Notes under the pieces: generated by a model
The model's database searches: none
What the model saw: only the letters and a program-made list of their open reading frames with translations
What the model was told of the DNA's origin: nothing
Shown here: piece by piece, positions 17,201 to 26,358 of the stretch
Numbering within the stretch: position 1 is the first letter of the stretch
How the letters are laid out: the number at the start of each line of letters is the position of its first letter
Assembly: GCF_000955975.1 (NCBI RefSeq)
Contig: NZ_JYJF01000046.1
Span: 1-49,129, forward strand
Source of the DNA: Saccharothrix sp. ST-888
GTDB taxonomy: Bacteria > Actinomycetota > Actinomycetes > Streptomycetales > Streptomycetaceae
Reading direction: 5' to 3'
DNA length: 49,129 nt
Position numbers and translations under genes: made by a program

Positions 17201-18666
17201 CGTTCACCCTCCGCAGCCAGCACTCGTTCCCCGTGCGGCTCGACCGCCACCGCCGCCCCGCCGCTCCGCAGCAGCCGCCGCATCGGCAGCACCACCGGTA
17301 CGTACACCGCCAGCGCCGCCGCGCCCGCGGCGAACATCCCCCACCTCGTTCCGCCCGACCAGTGGTGGACCAGCAGCGAGACGGCCGCCATCAGCAGCCC
17401 GCCGCCGAACGGCCGGGCGCAGGCCCGCAGTACGACCGCGCCGCTCACCCCGGCCCGCCGCATCGCCCACCCGAAGGCCGGTGCCACCAGCAGCGCGGCC
17501 ACCACCAGGTGCCCGGCCCCGACGCCCGTGATGCCCCACCGGTCGGCGCCGACCAGCAGCGCCGGGACCAGCGCCGCCAGCCACCACCCCTGGACCGCGA
17601 TCAGCGAGCTGCGCCGGCCCGCCGCCGCCAGGCAGTCGTACGCCAACTCGTAGGCGATCCGCAGCAGTCCGAGCAGCGCCAGGAAGCGCAGTGCCCCGGC
17701 GGCGGGGGCCCAGCGGCCGCCGTAGATGGTCTCCACGGCGGGTTCGGCCAGGGTCGCGAGCAGGACGCACGGCGGTACGGCGGCCGCCATCAGGACACCG
17801 AGCCCCCGGCCGAAGGCGTCCGCCAGCGCCTCCCGGGAGTCGGCCACCCGGGAGAAGCCCGCGAAGGAGATCCGCCGGGCGGCCTCGGAGATGCTGCGGA
17901 CCGGCCAACTGGAGACGTTGAAGGCGAGTTGGTAGAAGCCGAGGGAGACCGGGCCGAGCAGGGCGCCGGTCACCACCGAGTCCACGTTGAGCATGGCGAG
18001 GACCAGCAGGCTGGCCCCGGCGAGCGGCAGGCCGAAGGAGACCAGCGCGCGGGCCTCGGCGGCGTTCCACCCCGGGCGCAGCACACCGGGGACCGCGATC
18101 GCACAGCCGACCAGTGCGCACAGGTTGCCCGCGAGCGCGCCCCAGGCGAAGCTCATCGCCCCGGCGCCGGTGTAGGCGAGGGTGAGTGTGGTGCCGGTGG
18201 TGACCAGGAAGTTGAGCAGGTCGAGGACCATCCGGGCGCCCTGCCGGAACTCCCGGGCGATCACCTGGTTGGGCACGCAGGCCAGGCCGTCGATCACCAC
18301 GGAGAAGCAGAGCACCCGCAGCATGGCCGTCGCGTCGGGCGAGCCGAGCGCCCGCGCGGTGGCCGGGGCGGCGACGAACAGCAGCCCGTACAGCGCGGTG
18401 CTGGAGAGCACCGAGAGGGTGACGACGGTCGGGGCGAACTCCTTGATGTTCCGGTCCCAGCGGATGATCGCCAGACTGACGCCCATCTCGTTGGCGGAGA
18501 GCAGCACCCCGAGCGCGACCATGCCGGTGGCGTAGAGCCCCCACTCGCGCGGGCCGAGCAGGGTGCGGGCCAGCACCACGCCGGCCGCGAAGTTGCCGAT
18601 CCGGATGACCACGGTGTTCAGCAGGCTGAGCCGGGCACCCGCCCGGACCTTGGCGCCGAGGCTCAC
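17197..18666 (-). CDS. Wzx-type oligosaccharide flippase
   Basis: A 489-residue MOP-superfamily flippase with about 12-14 hydrophobic segments. It should turn lipid-linked repeat units from the inner to the outer face of the membrane. The N-terminal L-S-L-L-N-T-V-V-I-R-I-G-N-F segment and the L-L-G-P-R-E-W-G-L-Y motif of loop 1 are typical of Polysacc_synt proteins. GTG 18666 overlaps the upstream stop as GTGA, and the downstream GT2 overlaps its own stop. It is one step in the operon with the chain-length regulator and polymerase. Confidence 0.92.
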   Translation of the reverse strand: MSLGAKVRAGARLSLLNTVVIRIGNFAAGVVLARTLLGPREWGLYATGMVALGVLLSANEMGVSLAIIRWDRNIKEFAPTVVTLSVLSSTALYGLLFVAAPATARALGSPDATAMLRVLCFSVVIDGLACVPNQVIAREFRQGARMVLDLLNFLVTTGTTLTLAYTGAGAMSFAWGALAGNLCALVGCAIAVPGVLRPGWNAAEARALVSFGLPLAGASLLVLAMLNVDSVVTGALLGPVSLGFYQLAFNVSSWPVRSISEAARRISFAGFSRVADSREALADAFGRGLGVLMAAAVPPCVLLATLAEPAVETIYGGRWAPAAGALRFLALLGLLRIAYELAYDCLAAAGRRSSLIAVQGWWLAALVPALLVGADRWGITGVGAGHLVVAALLVAPAFGWAMRRAGVSGAVVLRACARPFGGGLLMAAVSLLVHHWSGGTRWGMFAAGAAALAVYVPVVLPMRRLLRSGGAAVAVEPHGERVLAAEGER

Positions 18667-20129
18667 CGGGCCGCCCCCAGGGCGGTGTCGGGCACGGCCG
18701 CCGCACCCGGCGCGGGGCCGGCCGGGGCGGCGGTGAGCGGCGCCGGGTGGCGGAGGCTGCCGAGCAGACTGCCGCTCGACCCCAGCAGCAGGAAGAACAT
18801 GCCCGCGAACATCGGGAATCCCAGGGAGTCGAAGGTGGCGCTGGAGACCAGCGCGACCGCGGCGGCGGCGACGAAGCACTGGGCGAGTTCACGGGTCGGC
18901 TCGTCCCCGGCCAGCCGACGGGCGGCGCCGCCGCAGTGCAGCCCGGTGAGGAAGAGCAGCAGCAGCGCGGCGATCCCGAACACGCCCATCTCGGCGGCGG
19001 TCAGCAGGTACATGTTGTCGGTGAAGAAGTAGAGCTCGGGCAGGAAGGTGCCCATGCCGTGGCCGACCCACGGCGAGTCCTGCATGTACTCCCAGATCTT
19101 GGCGTAGTCGCCGGTCCTGGCCTGGGTGCTGCTGTCGGTGTTGCTGAAGAAGGAGCTGAACAGCCCGGTCAGCGTGGACAGCAGCCCCGGTACGGCGGCC
19201 CCGAGCCCGAGCACGCCGAAGCCGACCGTGCCCAGGACGTACCCGCGCCGCTGCGGCCGCCAGGCGGGCAGCATGGCCAGCAGGGCGACGCCGACCCCGA
19301 TGATCCCGGTCCGGGAGACCGACAGCGGCAGCGCGCCGCCGATCAGGAACACCGGCAGCCAGCGGCGCAGCCGGCCCCGGTGGAAGCGGGCCGGGTCGAA
19401 GGCCTGCTGCACGGCGAACGGCAGCAGCATCGCCAGCATCCCGCTGAACTCCAGCGGATGGCCGGTGGTCCCGCGCGGCCGGGTGAACGCGCCCCGGCTC
19501 ATCGTCTCGAACCCGGCGGCGCTCGACTGCAGACCCGGGATGTGCAGCGAGGAGGCGATGTTGGTGTGGGTGAGGAAGTCGTACCAGCCGAGCAGCGCGA
19601 CGATGCTCGCGCACACCACCAGCCGCCGCAGCAGGACCTCCAGCCGGGCCCGGCTCCTGATCCCGGAGGAGGAGACCACCACCAGGCCGGTCCACACCAG
19701 CAGCGCGATCAGGCCGCGATCGGCGCCCTGCATCTCCTTGGTGACGGCGGGCCGCCCGGCGCAGGCGATGTACGCCAGCAGCACCGCGACGCCGAACACC
19801 ACCATCGCGATCCGCGGGGCGTGGGTGCCCCTGGCCGGGACGATGCGCTCGGTCAGCCAGGCGGCGAGGTACCAGAGCAGGCCGAGCAGCGCCACGATGT
19901 TCGCAGGGGTGCCGACGCCGCCCATGCCCGGCAGCACCAGGTTGGACGGGATGAACATGGCCAGCAGCACGTACCCGGTGAGCACGGTGACCGAGTCCAT
20001 CCCGTAGGCGCCGCGCTGGCCGTTCTCCGCAGGCACTTTTTTCCCGGACTCGCTCTTCCCGGACTCGTTCCTTCCGGGCACGGTGGCGGCCGACGGCTCC
20101 GGGGGAGTAGTCGCGTCCAGCTCGGTCAC
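18663..20129 (-). CDS. O-antigen ligase/polymerase-like membrane protein (Wzy/WaaL family)
   Basis: A 488-residue polytopic protein with about 10-12 membrane segments, a charged soluble N-terminus (residues 1-45) and a large extracellular loop holding H-G-M-G-T-F-L-P-E-L (about 340-360), matching the Wzy_C-type loop motif (G-x-G-x-G-x-F). The R-P-R-G-T-T-G-H-P-L-E-F motif is also shared with this family. It probably polymerises the flipped repeat units. GTG 20129 is 6 bp after the Wzz stop with GGAAGG upstream. Confidence 0.88.
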   Translation of the reverse strand: MTELDATTPPEPSAATVPGRNESGKSESGKKVPAENGQRGAYGMDSVTVLTGYVLLAMFIPSNLVLPGMGGVGTPANIVALLGLLWYLAAWLTERIVPARGTHAPRIAMVVFGVAVLLAYIACAGRPAVTKEMQGADRGLIALLVWTGLVVVSSSGIRSRARLEVLLRRLVVCASIVALLGWYDFLTHTNIASSLHIPGLQSSAAGFETMSRGAFTRPRGTTGHPLEFSGMLAMLLPFAVQQAFDPARFHRGRLRRWLPVFLIGGALPLSVSRTGIIGVGVALLAMLPAWRPQRRGYVLGTVGFGVLGLGAAVPGLLSTLTGLFSSFFSNTDSSTQARTGDYAKIWEYMQDSPWVGHGMGTFLPELYFFTDNMYLLTAAEMGVFGIAALLLLFLTGLHCGGAARRLAGDEPTRELAQCFVAAAAVALVSSATFDSLGFPMFAGMFFLLLGSSGSLLGSLRHPAPLTAAPAGPAPGAAAVPDTALGAAR

Positions 20130-20135
20130 CGGCCG

Positions 20136-20855
20136 CTACCTTCCGACGGACAGGGACGGTTCGGCCTGCGGATCCTGGGCGGGCTCCTCGTCGGCGCCCG
20201 CCCCGGGCCCGGCACCGCGCCGCGCGGCGGCGGACCGGCGCCGCTGCAGCACGCCCGCCAGGTTCTCGGCGAGGAAGGCGGACAGGAAGGCCACCGCCAG
20301 ACCGCCCATCGCGATCAGCGCCACGGACTGCAGCTTGCTCTTCGTCTGGGCCTGCGGAGCCTGCGGCGGGATGATCACCGTCGAGGCGATCTGCGACCCG
20401 GCCGGTGCCTTCTGCTCGGTCTGGATCGCCTTGAGCTGCTCGGCGGCATAGCCGTTGAGCACCACGATCGACTTCTTGACCTGCACCGGGTCCGATCCGG
20501 TGACCGACAGGGTCAGGAACGGACCCATCGCGTTGTCCGCCAGCTTGACCGAGTACTCCCCGGTCAGGCCGCGCTCCTTGAGTGCCTTGGCCGAGTCGTC
20601 CGAGGCCAGCCGGCGCCCGAGGAAGTCCGCGGTGACGGTCAGCGCCTGACTGAAGCTCAGGAACGGGTTCCCGTTGTTCGGTGCCTGCGCGGCGACGTCC
20701 GGCGAGTTCAACAGTGAGATCGAGCACTCGGACTGATAGGTCGTCGGCAGTACGGCGTTGGCCACCGCGGACAGTGCCATCGTGACCAGCACGATCGGCA
20801 GCGTGACGTACCAGCGTTTGCGGATCACTCGAAGGACCTCGCGCATGTCCAACAT
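20136..20855 (-). CDS. Wzz-type chain-length regulator without kinase domain
   Basis: A 239-residue protein with TM1 at about 18-36, a periplasm-type loop, a short Pro-rich P-P-Q-A-P motif at 163-167, and TM2 at about 177-196. This is the Wzz/capsule chain-length fold. The C-terminal 40 residues are acidic/Pro-rich, with no Walker motifs, so the tyrosine kinase (CpsD/Wzc part) is missing. ATG 20855 has GGGGGAGAA just upstream. First gene of the minus-strand operon. It sets polymer length with Wzy. Confidence 0.88.
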   Translation of the reverse strand: MLDMREVLRVIRKRWYVTLPIVLVTMALSAVANAVLPTTYQSECSISLLNSPDVAAQAPNNGNPFLSFSQALTVTADFLGRRLASDDSAKALKERGLTGEYSVKLADNAMGPFLTLSVTGSDPVQVKKSIVVLNGYAAEQLKAIQTEQKAPAGSQIASTVIIPPQAPQAQTKSKLQSVALIAMGGLAVAFLSAFLAENLAGVLQRRRSAAARRGAGPGAGADEEPAQDPQAEPSLSVGR

Positions 20856-21035
20856 TTCTCCCCCTGGGGCCGTGGCTGGCCCCAGTGTCGCAGTCGCCTC
20901 GGCCTGCGCCGAGCTGGCTGTCAAGACACCCCCGCACGAGGGTAGTTGGAACGGGAATTCGGCGGAGGACAATCCCTGAACTCCCGCAATCCTGTTCGGT
21001 GCGGTGAGAGGATGGCCGACGGGGTGGGGTGAGGG

Positions 21036-21680
21036 ATGTCCTTCCGTGAGGTTGTGCGCGCGCTGCTGCGGCGCTGGTACGTACTGCTGTTGGTGGCGGC
21101 ACTGTCGCTCGGCGGTGCGGTGGTGGTGGCGAAACCGGAAATGTCCTACCGGTCGGCCGCAGTGGTGCGGGTCAAACCGCCCGAGACACCGCAGGATCCG
21201 ACCGGGATGACCGACTTCCGGCCGTCGTTGGCGATCATCGGGGCGGCGGTGGTCACCGTCATGAAGAGCCCCTCCGGCGCGGCGGAGCTCCGCAGGGCCG
21301 GGGTGAGCGGCGACTTCGACCTCGCCCCGCGCAACACCGGCACCACCAAGACCGAGGCGTACGTCGTCCCGACCGTGGAGGTCAGCGTGCGCGGTGCGGA
21401 CCCGAACGAGACCAACCGCGAAGTCGGCATCCTGGTCGGGCACTTCGGGACCGAGCTGGAGAAGCTGCAGAACGGTCTGAACGTGCCGAGGCAGCGCTAC
21501 ATCACCAGCGACCAGCTGGTGCCGGCCACCGCGCTGCCCGTCCTGGGCGTCAAGAGCCGCGGCCTGGTCGGGGTGGCCGCTCTCGGCGCGCTGGTCGGCG
21601 TCGCCGCGGCGCTCTGGACGGACGAGTACGCCCGGACGCGGACCGTACGACGGCGTCGGGTCGCGGTCGTCCCCGCGTAG
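21036..21680 (+). CDS. Second Wzz-like membrane protein, divergent to the first
   Basis: A 214-residue protein that starts with the same F-R-E-V-V-R-A-L-L-R-R-W-Y-V pattern as the other Wzz protein (M-R-E-V-L-R-V-I-R-K-R-W-Y-V), then TM1 (about 15-32), an extracellular loop and TM2 (about 175-195) and a basic cytoplasmic end. There is no kinase domain. ATG 21036 is directly preceded by GTGAGGG. The two Wzz genes are back to back with a 180-bp gap, so their promoters face away from each other. The pair may form a mixed complex, or one may work with the WecG-type enzyme downstream. Confidence 0.82.
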   Translation: MSFREVVRALLRRWYVLLLVAALSLGGAVVVAKPEMSYRSAAVVRVKPPETPQDPTGMTDFRPSLAIIGAAVVTVMKSPSGAAELRRAGVSGDFDLAPRNTGTTKTEAYVVPTVEVSVRGADPNETNREVGILVGHFGTELEKLQNGLNVPRQRYITSDQLVPATALPVLGVKSRGLVGVAALGALVGVAAALWTDEYARTRTVRRRRVAVVPA

Positions 21681-21719
21681 CCACCCCGCACAACAGGGCG
21701 ATTCTGTCGAGGACTTCGG

Positions 21720-21743
21720 GCCGCACGCGGTGAACCGTGCGGC
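21720..21743 (+). promoter_or_regulatory. Inverted repeat before the WecG-type gene
   Basis: GCCGCACG (21720-21727) and CGTGCGGC (21736-21743) are perfect 8-nt arms around an 8-nt loop. The hairpin ends 7 nt before the AAGGAACGGAGAG ribosome binding site of the next gene. It could be an attenuator, an operator, or a weak terminator of the Wzz gene. Confidence 0.4.
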
Positions 21744-21761
21744 TCTCCAAGGAACGGAGAG

Positions 21762-22547
21762 ATGACGTTGGCGGACCAGGGCGTGCTGCGGATACGGCTC
21801 GGTGGCACACCGGCCGACGCCTGCTCACTGGCGTGGCTCACCGGGCAGGTGGCGGAGCGGCTCGGCGGCCGGGGCGGGCGTCCGCTGGTGGTCGCCTCCA
21901 CCAACCTCGACCATCTGCACCACTTCGGCCGCTCCGGCGCCCACGCCGGGCTGGTCGAGCGGGCCGAGTCCACCGCCGACTGGCTGGTGCTGCTCGACGG
22001 CATGCCGCTGGTCTGGCGTGCGCAGCGGCTCACCGGCCGCCGCTGGGACCGCCTCACCGGCGCGGACCTGCTGCCCGACCTGCTCGCGGTCGCCGAGCGC
22101 ACCGGCGCCCGGGTCGGCTTCCTCGGCGGCCGCACCGAGACCCACCAACTGCTCGCCGACCGGATCGCCCAGCGCTGGCCGGAGCTGACCGTGGCCGGCT
22201 ACTGGGCACCCGAACGCGCCCAACTCGCCGCCCCCGGCGGCGCGGCCGACCTCGCCGACCAGGTCAAGCGCGCGGAGGTGGACCTCCTGGTCGTCGGCCT
22301 CGGCAAACCCCGCCAGGAGACCTGGCTCGCCGCCCACGCCGAGAACAGCGGCATCCGGGTCGGCCTGGCCGTCGGCGCCGCCGCCGACTTCCTGGCCGGC
22401 GTGGTCGACCGGGCCCCCGACTTCTGGCGCGACAACGGCCTGGAGTGGCTCTACCGCCTCCTCCTCGAACCCCGCCGCCTCGCCCGCCGCTACCTCCTCC
22501 AGGGCCCCCGCGCCGCCCTGCGACTGCTACTGCACTCCGGGCACTGA
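21762..22547 (+). CDS. WecG/TagA/CpsF-family glycosyltransferase
   Basis: A 261-residue GT26 enzyme. L-L-D-G-M-P-L-V-W (about 77-85), T-G-A-D-L-L-P-D-L, F-L-G-G-R-T-E-T (about 125) and V-V-G-L-G-K-P-R-Q-E (about 175-184) are diagnostic. In known members it adds N-acetylmannosamine or a related sugar to a lipid-linked acceptor. ATG 21762 has AAGGAACGGAGAG upstream. It is the last gene of the polysaccharide locus on this side. The sugar is unknown. Confidence 0.93.
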   Translation: MTLADQGVLRIRLGGTPADACSLAWLTGQVAERLGGRGGRPLVVASTNLDHLHHFGRSGAHAGLVERAESTADWLVLLDGMPLVWRAQRLTGRRWDRLTGADLLPDLLAVAERTGARVGFLGGRTETHQLLADRIAQRWPELTVAGYWAPERAQLAAPGGAADLADQVKRAEVDLLVVGLGKPRQETWLAAHAENSGIRVGLAVGAAADFLAGVVDRAPDFWRDNGLEWLYRLLLEPRRLARRYLLQGPRAALRLLLHSGH

Positions 22548-22675
22548 CCTTCCGTCGCCGAGCGGGCCGACGCACCATCACCGTCCGCCCGGTGTGCGGG
22601 CTGAGCGCGGAGTGCCGGTCGAGGGCGGCGGGGGGTCGTGGAGTACGGGACCCGGCTCGGGGGCGCTCCGGGTGG

Positions 22676-23497
22676 CTAGCCTGCGGGTGACGTGCGTGGT
22701 TCCAGCTGGAAGTCGAATGCGACGGTGCCCGGGTCGACGGCCGTCACGCCGCCGTCGACCGTGAGCACCGCTCCGTTGACGAAGGATGCGGCGGGCGAGA
22801 GCAGCCAGGCGATGGCCTCGGCGACCTCGTGCGGCTCGCCGGGGCGGCCGGCGGGAATGAGCCGGGTCGCCGCCTCGTACGCCGCCTCGGTGTTGCCCTC
22901 TCCCAGGCCCGCCTCGTCGGCGAAGCGGGCCATCCGCCGGTCGGCCATGTCGGTCCGCACCCAGCTGGGGCAGACGGTGTTGGCGCGCAGTCCGTGCCGG
23001 CCGTAGTCGACGGCCAGTGAGCGGCAGAGCTGGAGCAGGGCGGCCTTGGACGTCGCGTATGCGGCGTTGCCAGCCCCGTTGCGCAGCGCGGACACCGAGG
23101 CGACCGCGACCACCGAGCCGCGTGCCTCCAACAGGTGCGGGAGGGCGGCCCGTTGGAGCAGGAAGGGGCCGGTGAGGTTGGTCCGCAGCACGGTGTCCCA
23201 GTCCTCGATGGACAGGTCGCCGACGGCTCCGCTGCGCCCGGTGCCCGCGTTGAGTACGAGTCCGTCCAGCCGTCCGTACACAGCCACGGTCGCCTCCACC
23301 AGCCCGCGCACGGCGTCGGGGTCGCCGATGTCGGCGGGGTGGGCGAGTGCTCCGGTCTCCTCGGCGAGGCGGTGCAGTGGCTCGGGCCGGCGCCCGGAGA
23401 CGACCACGTGGTGTCCGGTGGTGCGCAGCAGTCGGGCGGTTGCGGCGCCGATGCCGGTCCCCCCGCCGGTGACGATGACAACTTGCTGGTCCGCCAT
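22676..23497 (-). CDS. Short-chain dehydrogenase/reductase
   Basis: A 273-residue classical SDR: T10-G-G-G-T-G-I-G17 cofactor loop, N83-A-G85, catalytic S134, Y147 and K151, and a late D-G-G motif. S-G-R-R-P after strand 2 favours NADP(H). ATG 23497 has GGAGG upstream (about 15 nt). It is followed, in the same direction, by nothing close and preceded by the XRE regulator gene, which together with the MFS gene forms a common actinobacterial set. The substrate cannot be assigned; a ketone/alcohol of a xenobiotic or secondary metabolite is typical. Confidence 0.92.
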   Translation of the reverse strand: MADQQVVIVTGGGTGIGAATARLLRTTGHHVVVSGRRPEPLHRLAEETGALAHPADIGDPDAVRGLVEATVAVYGRLDGLVLNAGTGRSGAVGDLSIEDWDTVLRTNLTGPFLLQRAALPHLLEARGSVVAVASVSALRNGAGNAAYATSKAALLQLCRSLAVDYGRHGLRANTVCPSWVRTDMADRRMARFADEAGLGEGNTEAAYEAATRLIPAGRPGEPHEVAEAIAWLLSPAASFVNGAVLTVDGGVTAVDPGTVAFDFQLEPRTSPAG

Positions 23498-23620
23498 GGC
23501 CGTTCAGCCTCCGAAGTGGTCGCCTGCAGTCCGGACGATCATACGCATACGTTCCGCCGTCGGACGAGCCGGTCGGCGGGCGGGGCGGACAGGTGGGGCG
23601 GACAGCTGGGGCCGCAGGCG

Positions 23621-24523
23621 TCAGCCCGCCCCGGATCCTCCTACGGCGCGGGCGGAGGAGGCCGTGCTCGGGGCGGTGAGGCTGCCGAGGAGGTTCAGTG
23701 CCTCCTCGGCCGGACTTCCGGGCGGCGCCGTGTAGATGACGAGGAGCAGGTGCGCGGCCCCAGGGGCCTGGAAGGTCTCGTAGTGGAGGGTCACGTCCCC
23801 GACCGAGGGGTGCCGGAAGCGCTTGGGCCCCTGGGTCTTCTCGTGCACGTGGTGGCCGGCCCACAGTGTGCGGAAGGCCGGGCTGCCCAGCGACAGTTCG
23901 CCGACCAGGCGGACGAGTTCCGGATCGTGCGGTCGCCGTCCGGCGGCCATCCGCAGCATGCCCACCGTGGTGCGGGCGGCCTCGTCCCAGTCCTGGTGGA
24001 CCTCGGGGGCGTGCGGGTCCAGGAAGATCCGCCGCGCCATGTTCCGTTCCCGGGGCGGCAGGTTCGGGAAGTCGGCCATCAGCGCGGCGGCCAGCCGGTT
24101 CCAGGCCAGGACGTCGGTGCGGTCGTTCATGATCACGGCCGGGGTCGTCGGGATGGCCTCCACCACCCGGCGCAGCCCCGAGCGCACACTCCCGCCCCGG
24201 CCGCCGCCGACCCCGGCGGTTCCGGCGGACCGGCGGGGCGGCCGGGCCAGGTCGTACAGGTGCGCACGTTCGGCGGACCCCAGTCGCAGCGCCCGGCCCA
24301 GGGCGTTGAGCACCTCGTCGGAGGGCCGGTCGGCCCGGCCCTGCTCCAGGCGCACGTAGTAGTCGGTGCTGAGCCCGACCAGCTCGGCGACCTCCTCCCG
24401 GCGCAGGCCGGGCACCCGTCGGCGCCCGGTCGGGGGAAGTCCGACCTCGGCGGGGGACACCAGGGCTCGCCTGGTCCGCAGGTAGTCGCCGAGGCTGCCG
24501 GCGATCATGTTCTGGTCGGCCAT
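23621..24523 (-). CDS. XRE-family transcriptional regulator with MmyB-like ligand-binding domain
   Basis: A 300-residue DNA-binding protein. Helix-turn-helix at about 37-70 (R-R-E-E-V-A-E-L-V-G-L-S-T-D-Y-Y-V-R-L-E-Q-G-R). The C-terminal domain has the MmyB-type pattern, with W-A-G-H-H-V-H-E-K-T, K-R-F-R-H-P-S-V-G and the final Y-T-A-P-P-G-S-P-A-E-E-A-L-N-L-L. ATG 24523 is chosen; ATG 24508 is an alternative. It diverges from the MFS gene with a 114-bp gap, so it probably controls that exporter and the SDR. The ligand is unknown (fatty acid or similar in relatives). Confidence 0.92.
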   Translation of the reverse strand: MADQNMIAGSLGDYLRTRRALVSPAEVGLPPTGRRRVPGLRREEVAELVGLSTDYYVRLEQGRADRPSDEVLNALGRALRLGSAERAHLYDLARPPRRSAGTAGVGGGRGGSVRSGLRRVVEAIPTTPAVIMNDRTDVLAWNRLAAALMADFPNLPPRERNMARRIFLDPHAPEVHQDWDEAARTTVGMLRMAAGRRPHDPELVRLVGELSLGSPAFRTLWAGHHVHEKTQGPKRFRHPSVGDVTLHYETFQAPGAAHLLLVIYTAPPGSPAEEALNLLGSLTAPSTASSARAVGGSGAG

Positions 24524-24637
24524 GCGTCCCAGTATGGAGACCGGTGGCCCGGGTGCGGCGGGCCGAGGGTGGCCCTGTCGTTCCCAGGGAACCGGGGCCC
24601 CTTCATCCGGCCGCCGCGCCCGCGAAGGATCGAGGGC

Positions 24638-26293
24638 ATGTCCACTCCCTCCACTCCCTCCGCTCCCTCCACTCCCTCCGCTCCCTCCACTCCCTCCACT
24701 CCCTCCGCTCCCTCCACTCCCTCCGCTCCCTCCACTCCCTCCGCTCCCTCCACTCCCTCCGCTCTCGACGGCTCCCGACGTCCGGAGGCGTCCGCCGCGC
24801 CGTCCCCGGCTCGCTACCAGGACGGCGACGTGACGGGCTTTCGGCTCACCGTCGCCGCGGTCGCGTCGGCCGGTGCGATGCTGCCGTTCTCCGTCACCGG
24901 GGCCGCGGTGGCGCTGCCCAGCATGGCGGCGCACCTCGGCTCCTCGGTGGGCGCCGCCCAGTGGATGCTCAACGCCTTCAACGTCACCTTCTCCGCCCTG
25001 CCGCTGGCGGCCGGCGGCCTGGCCGACCGGTTCGGCCGGAGACGGATCCTGCTGATCGGCGTCGCGCTGGTCGGCACCATGTCCCTGCTGGTCGCGCTGG
25101 CTCCCTCGATGGCCCTGGTCGACGCGGCGCGGGCGGTCCAGGGATGCGGGGCCGCGGCCGTCCTGGCCTCGGGTGCGGCCGTGCTGGCCCAGGCCACCTC
25201 GGGGCGGCGTCGGCAACTGGCCTTCGGGATCCTCGGTGCGTCCTTCGGCTCCGGCCTGGCGGTCGGCCCGCTGGTCGCCGGGGCACTGGTCGAGGAGGCC
25301 GGCTGGCGTTCGGTGTTCCTCCTGGTCGCGGCCATGTCCGGGCTCGCCTGGCTGTGTGCCACCCGGGCGCCGGAGTCCCGCAACCCCGCCCGGCCCGCTC
25401 TCGACCTGCTCGGGCTGTCCACCTTCACCGCCGGACTCGCCTGCCTGTCCTTCGCGTTCGTCCGGGCCGCCGACGCCGGGTGGACCGCACCGAGCACGCT
25501 GCTACTCCTGGTCGCCGCGCCGGCCCTGGTCGTCCTCTTCGCGGCGGTGGAGATCCGGCTGGCCGACCGGGCGATGTTCGACGTCCGGCTGTTCCGGCGG
25601 CCCGAGTTCCTCGCCGTGGTCTGCCAGCCCTTCACGGTCACACTGGGCTTCGTGATCCTGCTGATCTACCTGCCCTGCTACCTCCAGGGGGTCGGCGACC
25701 GCACCACCTCGGCCAGCGGTCTGCTCCTGCTGCCGCTGACGGCACCCGTGCTGGTGCTGCCGCTGATCGCCGGCCGACTCGCCGCGCGCACCTCCGTGCG
25801 GACCGTCCTGACCGGTGCCTCCGCCCTGATCGCGGTGGGTGCGCTGCTGCTGACGACCCTGCGCGGCGACGGATCGTGGCCGGCCCTCGCGTTGCCGCTG
25901 CTGCCTTTCGGCGCCGGCGTGGGCCTCGCCTTCGGGGTCATGGACAACGCGGCCGTCAGCACCGTCCCGGTGGAGAACGCCGGAGCCGCCGCCGGGATCT
26001 TCAACACGATGCGCATCACCGGCGAGTCCGTCGCGACCGCCGGGGCCGCCGCCCTGCTCACCACACTCACCGCAGCCCGCCTGCAGCACAGCGGCCTGCC
26101 CGCCGACACCGCCACCCGGATCGCCGGGCAGGCCGTCCAGGGCCAGGCGGCCGGAGCGCACCACGCCGCCCTGGCGGCCGGACTCACCGGCGCCTTCCAC
26201 ACCCTCGGCGTCGCCCTCGCGGCGCTGTCCGCCCTGGGTGCCGTCCTCACCCACCTCGCCCTCGCACCCCGTCGCGGCCACGTACCCCGGTGA
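24638..26293 (+). CDS. MFS drug-export-like transporter with repeat-coded N-terminus
   Basis: A 551-residue permease of the DHA2 type with about 14 membrane segments. Motif A G-G-L-A-D-R-F-G-R-R-R is in loop 2-3, and the M-L-N-A-F-N-V-T-F and G-L-A-F-G-V-M-D-N-A parts fit the family. The N-terminal residues 2-43 are a low-complexity Ser-Thr/Ala-Pro-Ser run coded by a 9-bp tandem repeat, with the first membrane segment starting near residue 65. ATG 24638 has GAAGGATCGAGG upstream. It is divergent to the XRE regulator. Substrate unknown; hydrophobic drugs or a natural product are likely. Confidence 0.92.
   Translation: MSTPSTPSAPSTPSAPSTPSTPSAPSTPSAPSTPSAPSTPSALDGSRRPEASAAPSPARYQDGDVTGFRLTVAAVASAGAMLPFSVTGAAVALPSMAAHLGSSVGAAQWMLNAFNVTFSALPLAAGGLADRFGRRRILLIGVALVGTMSLLVALAPSMALVDAARAVQGCGAAAVLASGAAVLAQATSGRRRQLAFGILGASFGSGLAVGPLVAGALVEEAGWRSVFLLVAAMSGLAWLCATRAPESRNPARPALDLLGLSTFTAGLACLSFAFVRAADAGWTAPSTLLLLVAAPALVVLFAAVEIRLADRAMFDVRLFRRPEFLAVVCQPFTVTLGFVILLIYLPCYLQGVGDRTTSASGLLLLPLTAPVLVLPLIAGRLAARTSVRTVLTGASALIAVGALLLTTLRGDGSWPALALPLLPFGAGVGLAFGVMDNAAVSTVPVENAGAAAGIFNTMRITGESVATAGAAALLTTLTAARLQHSGLPADTATRIAGQAVQGQAAGAHHAALAAGLTGAFHTLGVALAALSALGAVLTHLALAPRRGHVPR
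24641..24766 (+). repeat. Coding minisatellite, 9-bp unit x14
   Basis: Fourteen units of TCC-(A/G)CT-CCC, the last slightly diverged, directly after the start codon of the MFS gene. Being a multiple of 3 it is in frame and codes for S-(T/A)-P triplets. Copy-number change would alter the cytoplasmic tail length without breaking the frame. The complementary strand reads as another open low-complexity frame, which is a by-product. Confidence 0.95.
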
Positions 26294-26358
26294 GCGCCGA
26301 CGGCCGCCACCACCCGACCCCGACGCGGAGGTTCACCGGCCGCCGGGGCCGTACGCGG

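Noticed and set aside
24641..24766. Repeat array considered as a CRISPR
   Set aside because: The units are 9 bp and directly joined with no spacers, and no cas gene is present.
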